Part shown: positions 55,520 to 64,000 of the stretch, one piece after another | Layout: every line of letters begins with the position of its first letter | How positions within the stretch are numbered: the first letter of the stretch is position 1 | NCBI RefSeq assembly: GCF_022811845.1 | Contig: NZ_CP064266.1 | Span: 4,092,001 to 4,156,000 of the forward strand | Reading direction: 5' to 3' | Length of the DNA: 64,000 nucleotides | From: Bacillus pseudomycoides | GTDB taxonomy: Bacteria > Bacillota > Bacilli > Bacillales > Bacillaceae_G | Notes under the pieces: generated by a model | Databases searched by the model: none | What the model saw: the letters and a program-made list of their open reading frames with translations, nothing else | What the model was told of the DNA's origin: nothing | Position numbers and translations under genes: made by a program

Positions 55520-56450
55520 ACACTTACAGCACCTTGTTCAACAATATCTAAATATGCTTCCTCTAAATTCTGCTTTTAGTTTGGAAAGATTGAATAAAAA
55601 TCTGATTCGTTACTAATAGTTGTTGAATATCATTCAGTGATTTTTCATCGTAATATTCGATACTAAAGATATCATTATTTACATGGAATGTATAATTGGA
55701 TTGTTTAAGTAATTTATCAGTAAGAGTTATATTATTAACACTAACTTCAACAATATTTAATGATTGTTTATTTTGTAGAGAAGATAATAAACCTTGGTAC
55801 TTTATTTCTCCATGATGAATAATCCCGATATGATCAGCCATTTGTTCCACTTCACTTAAAATATGACTTGAAAGGATTATAGTAGAATTAAACATTTTTG
55901 GAGCTTTTTTTATTAATTCTTTCACTTCATAAACTCCCTGTGGATCTAAGCCATTAGTAGGCTCATCTAATATTAATAATTCAGGGTTATTTATGAAAGC
56001 AGCAGCTAATCCTAAACGTTGTTTCATACCAAGAGAATATTTTTTAAAAGCACGATTTCGATCCTCATATAGTTTAAATAAACTCAAAAGTTCTTTTATA
56101 TGTTCTTTATCATGAACATTTTTCATTTTAGAAGCAATTAATAAGTTTTCGTATCCGGATAAATGCTCGTAAAAGGTTGGAGCTTCAATTAATGAACCTG
56201 TTTTAGATAAGATTTCTATTCTATTCTTTTGTATATCCATTCCCAATACTTCTACAGTTCCCTCATCAGCTTCTATTAATCCTAAAATGATTTTAAAAAA
56301 TGTAGATTTACCAGCACCATTCGGACCTAATAATCCAAATATTTCACCCTTTTTTATAGTTAAATCAATCCCTTTTAAAACATGTTTGTCTTTATATTTT
56401 TTATGCAGACCTTTAATGTTTAAAATTTGATTGTTCACAAAATCAACCAC
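55516..56450 (-). pseudogene. ABC transporter ATPase (BcrA/lantibiotic-immunity type), C-terminal frameshift
   Basis: The ATPase has Walker A GLLGPNGAGKST, signature YSLGMKQRLGLA and Walker B LLILDEPTNGLDP. This is the type that pairs with ABC-2 permeases to pump out or sense antimicrobial peptides such as bacitracin. The open frame ends early at 55563 with TKSRI. In the next frame the usual tail NLEEAYLDIVEQGAV continues to a TGA at 55516 that overlaps the permease 1 start. A one-base shift is implied. The catalytic core is intact. Confidence 0.85.
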
Positions 56451-56544
56451 CTATCATCAGAATTTTTCATTAATTTCACCTATTAATTTTTCCTTACTAT
56501 CTATTTTTTAAATATCCCAGGTAATGCTGCTGCAAAAAACTAGT

Positions 56545-57319
56545 TCATAGGTTACACGTATAACCTTGAGGTGTAGCCAGAGTTATTTCTGAGCATACAT
56601 CATCTGTACCAGCTATCTTTTTTGTTACTTCTTTCATGTAAAACTGTCTGTTTCATCCATTGTAAGACAATTAAAGGCAACATTATTTTATTAAAATTAA
56701 ATGATACCTGAATTTGATCTTCTAACTCCCCATGTAAATGTAATTGATTTTGTAAGCCGATCACACACTCTATAGTTTGCTTTTGTAACGTTTGATACAT
56801 AAACTCTTTTGAATGCTGAATACTTTCGTTTTTATTTATCAAATATCCAATAGCTAAGGGACCTTTTTGTTCACCTATTCCTGCTTTAAATTCTTGAATA
56901 TTGATATCTTTTAAATAAACAAAATAATCATTATAAAAATCAATTGAATAAGCTCCTGGTGTAGATATACCATTTATAGCATTCGGTTGGAAAACAAACA
57001 GAATAGGTACTAAAGCTGTCAATGTTTGATTGTGAAATACTTCATATAGAATTTGTGCTAACGTATTAATATGGATAAATGGTTTAACTAGACTCATCAC
57101 TTCTTTTTGTGATATTTGCTTATTCAATGGATGTTTGTAAACACGATATGGCACTACATTTGGCTTATTTGAAAAGCTTTTTATATGTTGATCGTTTTTC
57201 CTACTATAATCCAAATGATAATTTATATTGTTTATCATACTTATAGATTTTTTATTTCTAGCATCAGTTTGACTCCTCCTTACTGTTTGACTTTCTGTAC
57301 CTAAAGTATATGTGTTCAT
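56545..57319 (-). CDS. unknown 239-residue protein beside the ABC exporter, possible frameshifted tail
   Basis: The open frame (56600-57319) gives a soluble protein with no recognised domain. It has two mainly polar stretches around a hydrophobic centre (LAQILYEVFHNQ, LTALVPILFVFQ). Near its end, after a run of six As, the alternate frame stays open to a TGA at 56545 and reads KKIAGTDDVCSEITLATPQG followed by YTCNL. Loss of one A would join this tail to the protein. The tail holds two Cys and several Thr/Ser next to a lantibiotic-type exporter, which hints at, but does not prove, a role in peptide antibiotic production or immunity. It precedes the ATPase by about 95 bases on the same strand. 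Confidence 0.5.
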
Positions 57320-57470
57320 TCATGTTAAAAACAATTAGTAAAATTCCATTAAAAATATTGCAAAATACTACTAGATTTAACCTTTTATTTAACAAATTTT
57401 GAAGTATAAGAAAGGTTTCATCACCTATTTAGCTACTTGGCGATAATATTATAAGAACAAATGTAAACAT

Positions 57471-57498
57471 AAAAAGAGTGATAATAATCACTCTTTTT
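57471..57498 (-). terminator. terminator of nuclease gene
   Basis: AAAAAGAGTGAT pairs with ATCACTCTTTTT around a 4-base loop. It is symmetric, so it works in both directions. Confidence 0.85.
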
Positions 57499-57557
57499 AG
57501 TACATAATTTACTGATATATAAATTCCATTCTTTAAACATATATAATCTTATTTATT

Positions 57558-58400
57558 TCAAATCTTATTTACCCATTCAGGATGATCGATAAATGGATTA
57601 CGGTTATGTTGATATTTTGTAAAAATAATTTCATTACGCTTTCTTTCAAATTCATCAACAGGGTCTTGTTCATTCCATTTTAGTAAGACAGATAGTTTCC
57701 CCATATATGGATCTTTATTGTTATTCACTCGCTCATTAAGTTCTAAATCTACTTCACCGTTATCTCCTTCATAACGAACAGCCATGTAAAATAACATTCT
57801 AGCAATATCTCCTTTTACACTATCACGAGGTTCCCAAGAATCACTATCGTATTTACATTCTGTTGCTTCTGAATGACTCATACCACCATTATCAAAATCC
57901 AAATTTCCACGTGAACTATTGACAGATACATCCGTAGCTCTTAAATGGTGCAGGTCCGTTCCTGGTCCTGCAGCTGTCCCAAAATCACCGTGAGATTTTG
58001 CCCAAACATGCTCTCGGTTCCAATTATCGACTCCTGAACCATTTGTAAATTTCCCTTGCGAGCGCCCTGTATATAAGAGAAGAACATTATTTTTATTATT
58101 TGGATCTTCATCGGTATCTCTTAGTGCTTCCCAAACCGCACTGTATGATATCTTTGTATGATTATCAATAATAGTATGAAGTTCCTTTTTTAGTTCTGAA
58201 CCAGTCTTTCCAATAGCTTGATTATAATATGTATCATCATAATTTTTTACAGTAACCTCTTGTGTTAAAGCCGCCCCTGCTTTCGGTGTCACAGACACTG
58301 CTTCAGCATATGTAGAATTTGTAAATGACAAGGACGAAGAACCTAAAATAAAAAATGAAGAAATAGTAAAAATAGCAAGTTTTGGATTTCGAAACACCAT
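57558..58400 (-). CDS. secreted endonuclease I family nuclease
   Basis: The product has 280 residues from ATG 58400 (AAAGGGG ten bases upstream; an in-frame GTG at 58406 is too close to it). The signal peptide is about 1-32. The endonuclease I / YhcR-like domain shows WNREHVWAKSHGDFG and DLHHLRATDVSVNSSRGN, which hold the metal-binding and catalytic His and Asn of the beta-beta-alpha-metal fold. It degrades extracellular DNA or RNA. Its 3' end is copied at 53830-53985. No PlcR box is seen upstream. Confidence 0.9.
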   Translation of the reverse strand: MVFRNPKLAIFTISSFFILGSSSLSFTNSTYAEAVSVTPKAGAALTQEVTVKNYDDTYYNQAIGKTGSELKKELHTIIDNHTKISYSAVWEALRDTDEDPNNKNNVLLLYTGRSQGKFTNGSGVDNWNREHVWAKSHGDFGTAAGPGTDLHHLRATDVSVNSSRGNLDFDNGGMSHSEATECKYDSDSWEPRDSVKGDIARMLFYMAVRYEGDNGEVDLELNERVNNNKDPYMGKLSVLLKWNEQDPVDEFERKRNEIIFTKYQHNRNPFIDHPEWVNKI

Positions 58401-58515
58401 ATACACATATCCCCTTTAAAATTTAATTTTAACTAATGAACGAAAAAGTTTCTTTCTAAACACATGAATTAATTTAAAACTACATACACATTTTCTCTCT
58501 ATACGTTAGAAAATT

Positions 58516-59937
58516 CTATTCAGCCTGTATAAATTTCCAAGCTTTTGGTGTATCTGTTTTCTTTCCTAACACAATCCAGCTCTTTCCGTTACCATTTTCT
58601 TGATAATTTACTGGGTATCCATCTGTATATAGGTAATATTCAGATGGGTTATTCGGATTTGGATACACTTTAAACTGTGCAGTATTTGTTTTTTGTTGCG
58701 CAAGATGTACCCAGTTTGTCAAGTTAGAGTAGTTTAGAAATACGTAATTATCATAGTTAGATTGCGTCATTTTCAGCAGTACACTTTCTCCCCGATGAAG
58801 GATACCGTTATTATCTTTATCAAATACAAACTGAACTGGCGTACCATGAACTTTACTATCATCTACGTAATTAGATAATAATGCATAGTCATTCCTTGCA
58901 TATACTTCAAAGGTCAAACCTCTATTTAGAAACTCACTTGGCACTACGAAGTATTTTTTATTATCTTGTATTGCTTCTCCTTTAGAATCTTTCACTACAG
59001 TATTTTCAATTTCTTCAGCTGCAGTATTTCCAACAAATGTTTTAAACCATAAATGAATAAATCCCGCCGTGTTTCTTTGTGCGTTCTCTAAACTCCTCTG
59101 GACAGCTGGCATAACTTCTTGTTGCCAAAGAGCATTGTTTCCTTTATTATAGTGAGTTTTAATCTCGTCATTGGTAATATTCCCGATTTCCACTTTTGCG
59201 AGTCTCGCTGTTTCATGGATCCACTGTTTTGGATCATTAGAATTCACTAAATTATATACGCCCTCACCATCAGATACTTCATACTGTGTCTGAATTGTCG
59301 TCACATAATTTTCAAAAGCGCTATGAAACTTTAAAGCACTCGTGTCGACGGCTGTAAAATTAGCAGCATGCATTGGTTGAGTAGCATCTGTAAAGTAATG
59401 CGTTGCAACACCTAAATAATAAAAAGCTTGTTTTTGGTCGCCCTTCTTAAAGTATTCACCTGCTAATTTAAAATATTTATCTCCTTGTGAAAGAGCTGTT
59501 GGTTCTTCTTCCCCTTTATAGTTCTTTCTTGTATCGGGATCGTAAAAATGAGATTTCCACCCTCCTCTAATTAGCCCATCAATGCCGATTGTACCTGTAC
59601 CTCCATCGTTAAATTCATCAAGGTAATCAGCATCATAAAGACCTCTTTCAAATAACTCCTTATATTCAGGAGTATTTAAAAATTGTAATTCATTTTCTTG
59701 AACCGTCTTATCTTGATTACGACTCATAATTTGAATCGCATTTCGTGCAATCCATAAATGTGTACTTTCATTTGAATGATGCGGATGCTCCGCAGACCAT
59801 CTTTTCACACGTTTGTGCTCTTGGTTCTCCTGTTTCATTACTTCGCCTATTCCACAAGCTTGTGCTTCTGTTGGAATCGTAACAACACCAGAAGATATTG
59901 CTGTTACAAGAGCCATTGTACATAATTTCTTTTTCAT
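58516..59937 (-). CDS. zinc-dependent phospholipase C with C-terminal extension
   Basis: The 473-residue product has a signal peptide and pro-region ending VKR, then Trp47, the expected mature N-terminus that ligates zinc. The PC-PLC ligand set is present: H60, an Asp in YDADYLDEF, His in KSHFYDPD, HYFTDATQPMH (two His and Asp), and KFHSAFENY (His, Glu). PlcB of B. cereus has 283 residues; this one has about 170 more, forming a beta-rich C-terminal domain from about residue 315, perhaps for binding. It hydrolyses phospholipids outside the cell. A perfect PlcR box precedes it. Confidence 0.92.
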   Translation of the reverse strand: MKKKLCTMALVTAISSGVVTIPTEAQACGIGEVMKQENQEHKRVKRWSAEHPHHSNESTHLWIARNAIQIMSRNQDKTVQENELQFLNTPEYKELFERGLYDADYLDEFNDGGTGTIGIDGLIRGGWKSHFYDPDTRKNYKGEEEPTALSQGDKYFKLAGEYFKKGDQKQAFYYLGVATHYFTDATQPMHAANFTAVDTSALKFHSAFENYVTTIQTQYEVSDGEGVYNLVNSNDPKQWIHETARLAKVEIGNITNDEIKTHYNKGNNALWQQEVMPAVQRSLENAQRNTAGFIHLWFKTFVGNTAAEEIENTVVKDSKGEAIQDNKKYFVVPSEFLNRGLTFEVYARNDYALLSNYVDDSKVHGTPVQFVFDKDNNGILHRGESVLLKMTQSNYDNYVFLNYSNLTNWVHLAQQKTNTAQFKVYPNPNNPSEYYLYTDGYPVNYQENGNGKSWIVLGKKTDTPKAWKFIQAE

Positions 59938-60052
59938 ACGATTCTCCTAAATCTTAATTTCATCAATAACGTAAACGATTTCACCTTTAAGCAAAGATAC
60001 CATTTTACATTAAAAATGTAATTTAATAATAACCTATGTATTTCAATTTATT

Positions 60053-60068
60053 TATGCAATTATACATA
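60053..60068 (-). promoter_or_regulatory. perfect PlcR box
   Basis: TATGCAATTATACATA fits TATGnAnnnnTnCATA at all defined positions and lies about 115 bases upstream of the phospholipase start. It marks that gene as a probable PlcR target. Confidence 0.9.
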
Positions 60069-60080
60069 TTTAATTACTAG

Positions 60081-60272
60081 CTAAAAAAGAAACAGTACAC
60101 ACAAAAATTCTCTATCCAACGAAATAGAAAACCGAAGTTTAAAAACAATTTCAATCCAATTTGTTTTCAGTATTCTACTTAAATAAGCGACAGCGCATAA
60201 TGCTGAGACGAGTTCCCCTTGTGTTATTCCTTTATGCATACGTATTTGCCGGATTCGTTCTCTAATTTGCAC
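60081..60272 (-). pseudogene. broken third copy of RNPP-type regulator (N-terminal HTH only)
   Basis: The first 34 residues (QIRERIRQIRMHKGITQGEL, then AYLSR) match the start of the two complete paralogues upstream. Then a two-base insertion disrupts IENGQIK and stops follow. The start is GTG instead of ATG. The sequence between it and the previous gene also matches the spacer between the two complete genes, so it belongs to a tandem array. It lies just upstream of the PlcR box of the phospholipase gene. Confidence 0.85.
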
Positions 60273-60311
60273 GGCTGTTCCCCGCTACTTTTGATAAATC
60301 AAATGCCTTTT

Positions 60312-61571
60312 TCAATGTAATGCATTTTCGGCTGCTATTTTAAAATATTTTGCAGATCGTTTATATGCACGACTATCATAAAGATAATTTCCTAGTTCAA
60401 GAGCAAACTCTCGAATTAAAGAATATTGCTTTTTTTCTAGCCCTATTTCAATTGCTTTTTCCATATTTTTCTCAAAACTTTCATCATTTCCCCTTAGTTT
60501 AGATATTTGGGCTTTAAATCCATAGAGTTGAACATGTGCATAAGGTATATCACAAGTAGATAGAATATCAAATGCCTTATCTATCAGTTTATTAACAGTT
60601 TGCCAGTCCTTTCGTTCTATATGAATTTCTATTAAATTCCGTAGTATATACACCTTATCAGGTGTTCGTGTGAGATACTCACTCAGTTCTAAACTTTTTT
60701 CATAATATGGAATCGCATTCGCATAATCTTTCAAGCCTTGATAGATTTTCCCGTAATTATACGCAATCAAACATACATTCAAAGGATTGTTATTTGTCTT
60801 CGCTTCATTTTCTGCTTGTTTCAAAGATTCAATGGCTTGTTCTGGTAGTTTATCCTTGTTATATTGCATCGCCAGATTGATTAACACATATATTTTTTGT
60901 TGTTCTATATTAAATTTTTCATATAATTTATAGGCTTTTTTAGCATACATGCGACTAATACTTTGATCTTTATAAAGTTGTTGCCGTACAAGACTTATGT
61001 TGTAATATATATCAGCGTGTTGCTCCGTTTCTTCAGGACCAAGCATATTTTCAATCTTCTTGTAAATTTCATATGCGGTAACATAGTCTCCTTTATTAAA
61101 AAAGTATAGCCCTCTAGCCATTAAATAATATATATAATCTTGTGTTTCTATTTGATCCGGAATCACTTGTGAAGCTTGATCGACAAATGGTGCTACATAT
61201 AATATGTTATTGTTTCGTGCATGATAGTATATAAGAACACCGTAAATCTTTAGTAATACATGTATTGAGTCCGTATCACGAACATACAGTTCTAACGAAG
61301 ATAATTCAGTCTCACTGATACTTTCATCCTGTTTATACTTTTCACATATTTTAAGAATGCTAGATTCTATTCCCTCATTCTTCCCGTCTATTAGAAATTC
61401 CGAATCAACATTCAGCTTTTGAGAAACCTTCTTTAAAAAAGAAGAAGATGGTTTAATTTGTCCATTTTCTATTCTACTTAAATAAGCGATAGAACATATT
61501 CCTGATACGAGTTCCCCTTGTGTAAATCCTTTATGTATACGAATTTGGCGGATTCTTTCCCCGATTTGCAT
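60312..61571 (-). CDS. RNPP-type transcription regulator with TPR domain, copy 2
   Basis: The 419-residue product has an N-terminal XRE-type helix-turn-helix (about 5-60; GFTQGELVSGICSIAYLSRI) and a long C-terminal tetratricopeptide domain (about 110-419). This is the NprR/PlcR (RNPP) layout, in which a small exported and re-imported peptide binds the TPRs. It is closely similar to the 422-residue gene just upstream. No obvious peptide gene follows, unlike nprR-nprX. The phospholipase gene lies downstream in the same direction. Confidence 0.88.
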   Translation of the reverse strand: MQIGERIRQIRIHKGFTQGELVSGICSIAYLSRIENGQIKPSSSFLKKVSQKLNVDSEFLIDGKNEGIESSILKICEKYKQDESISETELSSLELYVRDTDSIHVLLKIYGVLIYYHARNNNILYVAPFVDQASQVIPDQIETQDYIYYLMARGLYFFNKGDYVTAYEIYKKIENMLGPEETEQHADIYYNISLVRQQLYKDQSISRMYAKKAYKLYEKFNIEQQKIYVLINLAMQYNKDKLPEQAIESLKQAENEAKTNNNPLNVCLIAYNYGKIYQGLKDYANAIPYYEKSLELSEYLTRTPDKVYILRNLIEIHIERKDWQTVNKLIDKAFDILSTCDIPYAHVQLYGFKAQISKLRGNDESFEKNMEKAIEIGLEKKQYSLIREFALELGNYLYDSRAYKRSAKYFKIAAENALH

Positions 61572-61614
61572 GTCTTTTCCCCTCTACTTTTTATCAACGA
61601 ATCAAATACTTTTC

Positions 61615-62883
61615 TTAATTTAATGTATTCTCAGCTGCCATTTCGAAATATTTTGCAGATTGTTTATACGCTCGATTATTATAAAAGTACTTTCCTAGTT
61701 CAAGGGCAAACTCTCGAACTAAAGAATATTGCCTTTTTTCTAGTCCCATTTCAATTGCTTTTTGCATATTTTTCTCAAAGCTATCATGATTCCCCCGTAT
61801 TTTGGATATTTGGGCTTTAAACCCATAGAGTTGAACATGGGCGTATGGTACATCACAAATAGCTAGAATATCAAAAGCATCTTCCATAAGTCGATTAACA
61901 GTTGTCCAGTCTTTTAGTTCTATATAAATCTCTATTAAATTTCGTAATGTGTATATTCTATCGGCATTTTGTGGGAGAAAAGTGGCAAGCTCTAAATGTT
62001 TTTCATAATATTTAATTGCTTTGGTATAGTCTTTCAAACCTTGATAGATTTTCCCATAATTATATGTAATCAAACATGAATTCAAAGGATTGTTACTAGT
62101 CTGCGCTTCCATTTCAGCTTGCTTTAAGGATTCCAGTGCTTGTTCGTAGTGTTTATCTATGTTATATTGCATCGCAAGAAGTATTAACACATATATTTTT
62201 TGTTGTTCTATATTAAATTTCTTATACAATTTATATGCTTTTTTAGTATACAACCGGCTTATACTTTGATCTTTATATAAACTTTGAGTCACCAAACTTA
62301 AGTTATAGTATATATGAGCATGTTGCTCCGTTTCTTCAAGACCAAGCATATTTTCAATCTTCTTGTAAATTTCATATGCTGTTACATAGTCTCCTTTACT
62401 ATAAAAGTATCCCCCTCTAGCCATTAGATAATATATATAATCATCCGTATCTTGTGTGTCTACTTGATTCGGAATTACTTGTGAAGCTTGATCGACAAGT
62501 GGTGCTACATATGATAAGTTATTGTTTCGAGCATGATAATATATGAGAACACCGTAAACCTTTAATAATAAAGGTATTGAGTCCGTATCACGAACATACA
62601 GTTCTAACGAAGATAATTCCGTCTCACTGATACTTTCATCTTGTTTATATTTTTCACATATTTTAAGAATATTAGATTCTATCCCTTCACTTCTTCCCTC
62701 TATTAAAAAATCACTATCAACATTCAGCTTTTGAGAAACCTTTTGTAAAAAAGACGAGGATGGTTTAATTTGTCCATTTTCTATTCGGCTTAAATAAGCG
62801 ATTGAACATACTCCCGATACGAGTTCCCCTTGTGTCATTCCTTTATGTATACGAATTTGACGTATTTTTTCTCCGATTTGCAT
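61615..62883 (-). CDS. RNPP-type transcription regulator with TPR domain, copy 1
   Basis: The 422-residue product has the same architecture as its neighbour: helix-turn-helix (about 5-60; GMTQGELVSGVCSIAYLSRI) then TPRs. The two share most residues along their length, with the largest changes in the TPR part, where peptides bind. Only 43 bases separate the copies, and that spacer is repeated after copy 2. A short DTQDTDDY insertion distinguishes copy 1. It is likely a peptide-responsive activator, though target genes are unknown. Confidence 0.88.
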   Translation of the reverse strand: MQIGEKIRQIRIHKGMTQGELVSGVCSIAYLSRIENGQIKPSSSFLQKVSQKLNVDSDFLIEGRSEGIESNILKICEKYKQDESISETELSSLELYVRDTDSIPLLLKVYGVLIYYHARNNNLSYVAPLVDQASQVIPNQVDTQDTDDYIYYLMARGGYFYSKGDYVTAYEIYKKIENMLGLEETEQHAHIYYNLSLVTQSLYKDQSISRLYTKKAYKLYKKFNIEQQKIYVLILLAMQYNIDKHYEQALESLKQAEMEAQTSNNPLNSCLITYNYGKIYQGLKDYTKAIKYYEKHLELATFLPQNADRIYTLRNLIEIYIELKDWTTVNRLMEDAFDILAICDVPYAHVQLYGFKAQISKIRGNHDSFEKNMQKAIEMGLEKRQYSLVREFALELGKYFYNNRAYKQSAKYFEMAAENTLN

Positions 62884-63377
62884 ATTTCCACCCCTTGTTT
62901 AAACGTTTCCAATGATGAAACAACTAAACGAATATTGATGTGTCTTATTTTAATTGTATCGTTGTCATCCTATAATTTCTATCCACTTGTTAAAAAAATT
63001 GGTAAAAAAGCCAATTTTTTTACTATTTTTTCCGTGGAATTTTACTACTTGTTATTAACATAAACAACGGTTTATATTTTAAGTACGATAAACTTGCTAG
63101 AAAAAATTTGAAACAAATAGAAACGATTGTTATTTTTATCCTGTCCCTAGCTGCTTGCACTTATTTTTGCACAAATATGATAAATATATTTCATACAATA
63201 AATGTGATATCAGACTCATCACAACACTCTATTACATATGGGCAGTCTATTGCGTATTCACATTAAAACTACAAAATCGTAATAGATAAAATAATAATTA
63301 TTTCATTAACTACAAAGACTACCGTTTATCGATGATTGAAATCAAAAATATTTATAAAATAAGAAAGAGGGATGAAT
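62884..63377. other. promoter region between regulator array and small membrane gene
   Basis: No gene or clear small peptide gene is seen in this AT-rich divergent region. It must hold promoters for both directions, but I could not pick them with confidence. The Shine-Dalgarno AGAGGG for the plus-strand gene is at 63366-63371. Confidence 0.4.
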
Positions 63378-63581
63378 ATGATTTGGAGAACGAATAACAA
63401 AAAGGCGCAAAAAACAGTAAGATATGTTGGAGGATTTGCTACACTTTTAATACTAGTATCCTTTATATATCAATGGAATAATGGTTTAGAGATTGATACA
63501 ACTGAAAGAGTTTCTTTCATACTTGTTCTTACTACTTTTCTTTCAAGCTTTTTACCTGTTAAAAAACAAATTAATGAATAA
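63378..63581 (+). CDS. small membrane protein
   Basis: The 67-residue product has two membrane helices (about 15-32 and 43-60). ATG 63378 is preferred over 63372 because the AGAGGG site touches the earlier ATG. I do not recognise a family. It is divergent from the RNPP regulator array, so it could be a regulated partner, but this is speculation. Confidence 0.6.
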   Translation: MIWRTNNKKAQKTVRYVGGFATLLILVSFIYQWNNGLEIDTTERVSFILVLTTFLSSFLPVKKQINE

Positions 63582-63649
63582 TAAAAAAGCACTTGAGGAT
63601 GGACCTAAGTAGTTCAGATAACGTGAAGAAACCGTATAAATGGCAGGTT

Positions 63650-63692
63650 AAATCGAGTATAAAATCTCAAAGGTTTTATACTCGATTTTTTT
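63650..63692 (+). terminator. terminator
   Basis: AAATCGAGTATAAAA pairs with TTTTATACTCGATTT and a T run follows. It ends the small membrane-protein transcript. Confidence 0.85.
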
Positions 63693-63961
63693 GTTGATAT
63701 GTAAAGGTTTATCCTGTTTTCACTGTTGAATTAACAAGTGCAATAGCACATCAATTATCAGGATGACCATAACCATTGTCATTTCGTTATTTTTGATGCG
63801 ATTAAAGTTGCTATTCGAGGTGTAAAAAAACGAATAGGAAATTTATGTTAAAATATAAAGACAACAAAGTGGTTCCTGTTCCGTTAACGAGCAGGATTGT
63901 TGAACAATCGGCATTTGTTTTAAGAGTGTCTAGTTTTCTAATAATGGAGGGGAATTATCAG
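63693..63961 (+). promoter_or_regulatory. upstream region of the truncated last gene
   Basis: No complete gene is seen. GTTAAAATA near 63847 resembles an extended -10 box. TGGAGGGG near 63943 is the ribosome site of the next gene. Confidence 0.35.
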
Positions 63962-64000
63962 ATGTCAAACTACGAAAACGAAGAAATGCTAACGGGAGGG
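63962..64000 (+). CDS. 5' end of a gene cut by the window edge
   Basis: ATG 63962 has GGAGGGG about ten bases upstream and reads MSNYENEEMLTGG to the window end. Only 13 codons are visible. The opening LTGG is like that of some aminoglycoside phosphotransferase-family proteins, but this is far too short to assign. Confidence 0.5.
   Translation, partial: MSNYENEEMLTGG

Noticed and set aside
1..64000. CRISPR arrays, tRNA and rRNA genes
   Set aside because: No regularly spaced repeats, cloverleaf-like tRNA sequences or rRNA signatures were seen on reading either strand.

Overview
The window is chromosomal DNA of a Bacillus cereus group member (B. cereus/thuringiensis type). The grounds are low GC, a complete hemolysin BL locus (hblC-hblD-hblA-hblB), three PlcR-box palindromes, three good copies of the group-specific bcr1 repeat, a CwlJ germination hydrolase and a Rap-Phr pair. 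All calls come from reading the sequence; no database search was run.

Layout. 1-3400: decayed accessory DNA with a Y-family polymerase remnant, a CPBP protease, a GC-richer small membrane protein, and long hairpins and repeats. 3402-9110: the hbl operon on the minus strand with a long leader and a PlcR box. 9105-12660: a bcr1 copy, a Rap-Phr quorum-sensing pair, and an M4 neutral protease with its own perfect PlcR box. 13229-22440: HelD, a frameshifted luciferase-like monooxygenase, RecQ, and a divergent LysR/permease pair. 22441-36607: mostly housekeeping or hypothetical genes (PpaC, alanine symporter, DUF1836, HD phosphohydrolase, GNAT, OppA, YkfC). 36679-39460: a scar where a serine-hydrolase gene and ykfB have been fused by deletion, next to an IS3/IS150-type element sitting inside an IS-like palindrome. 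39512-53592: a DivIC paralogue, aldo/keto reductase, PfpI and ankyrin proteins, an S15 peptidase, CwlJ, a two-component system, a nucleosidase, a TagA-like glycosyltransferase and an M3 peptidase. 53765-63378: a decayed ABC exporter cassette with an unknown partner gene, flanked by direct repeats of a nuclease 3' end; then an extracellular nuclease, a zinc phospholipase C with a PlcR box, and three tandem RNPP-type regulators, the last one broken. The window ends inside the first codons of another gene.

How it works together. Hbl toxin, M4 protease and phospholipase C each have a PlcR-type box and look like one secreted-virulence regulon. The Rap-Phr pair and the tandem RNPP regulators add peptide-sensing capacity beside those loci. 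The ykf/opp genes suggest cell-wall peptide recycling, but the epimerase gene is broken.

Many genes carry single-base shifts (monooxygenase, nucleosidase, IS orfB, three ABC genes, the 239-residue protein). Either the accessory regions are decaying or the assembly has homopolymer errors; read confirmation would decide. I found no CRISPR array, rRNA or tRNA gene and no clear phage module. The best candidates for something not well described are the ABC/unknown-protein cassette with its Cys/Thr-containing alternate-frame tail, and the tandem regulator array.
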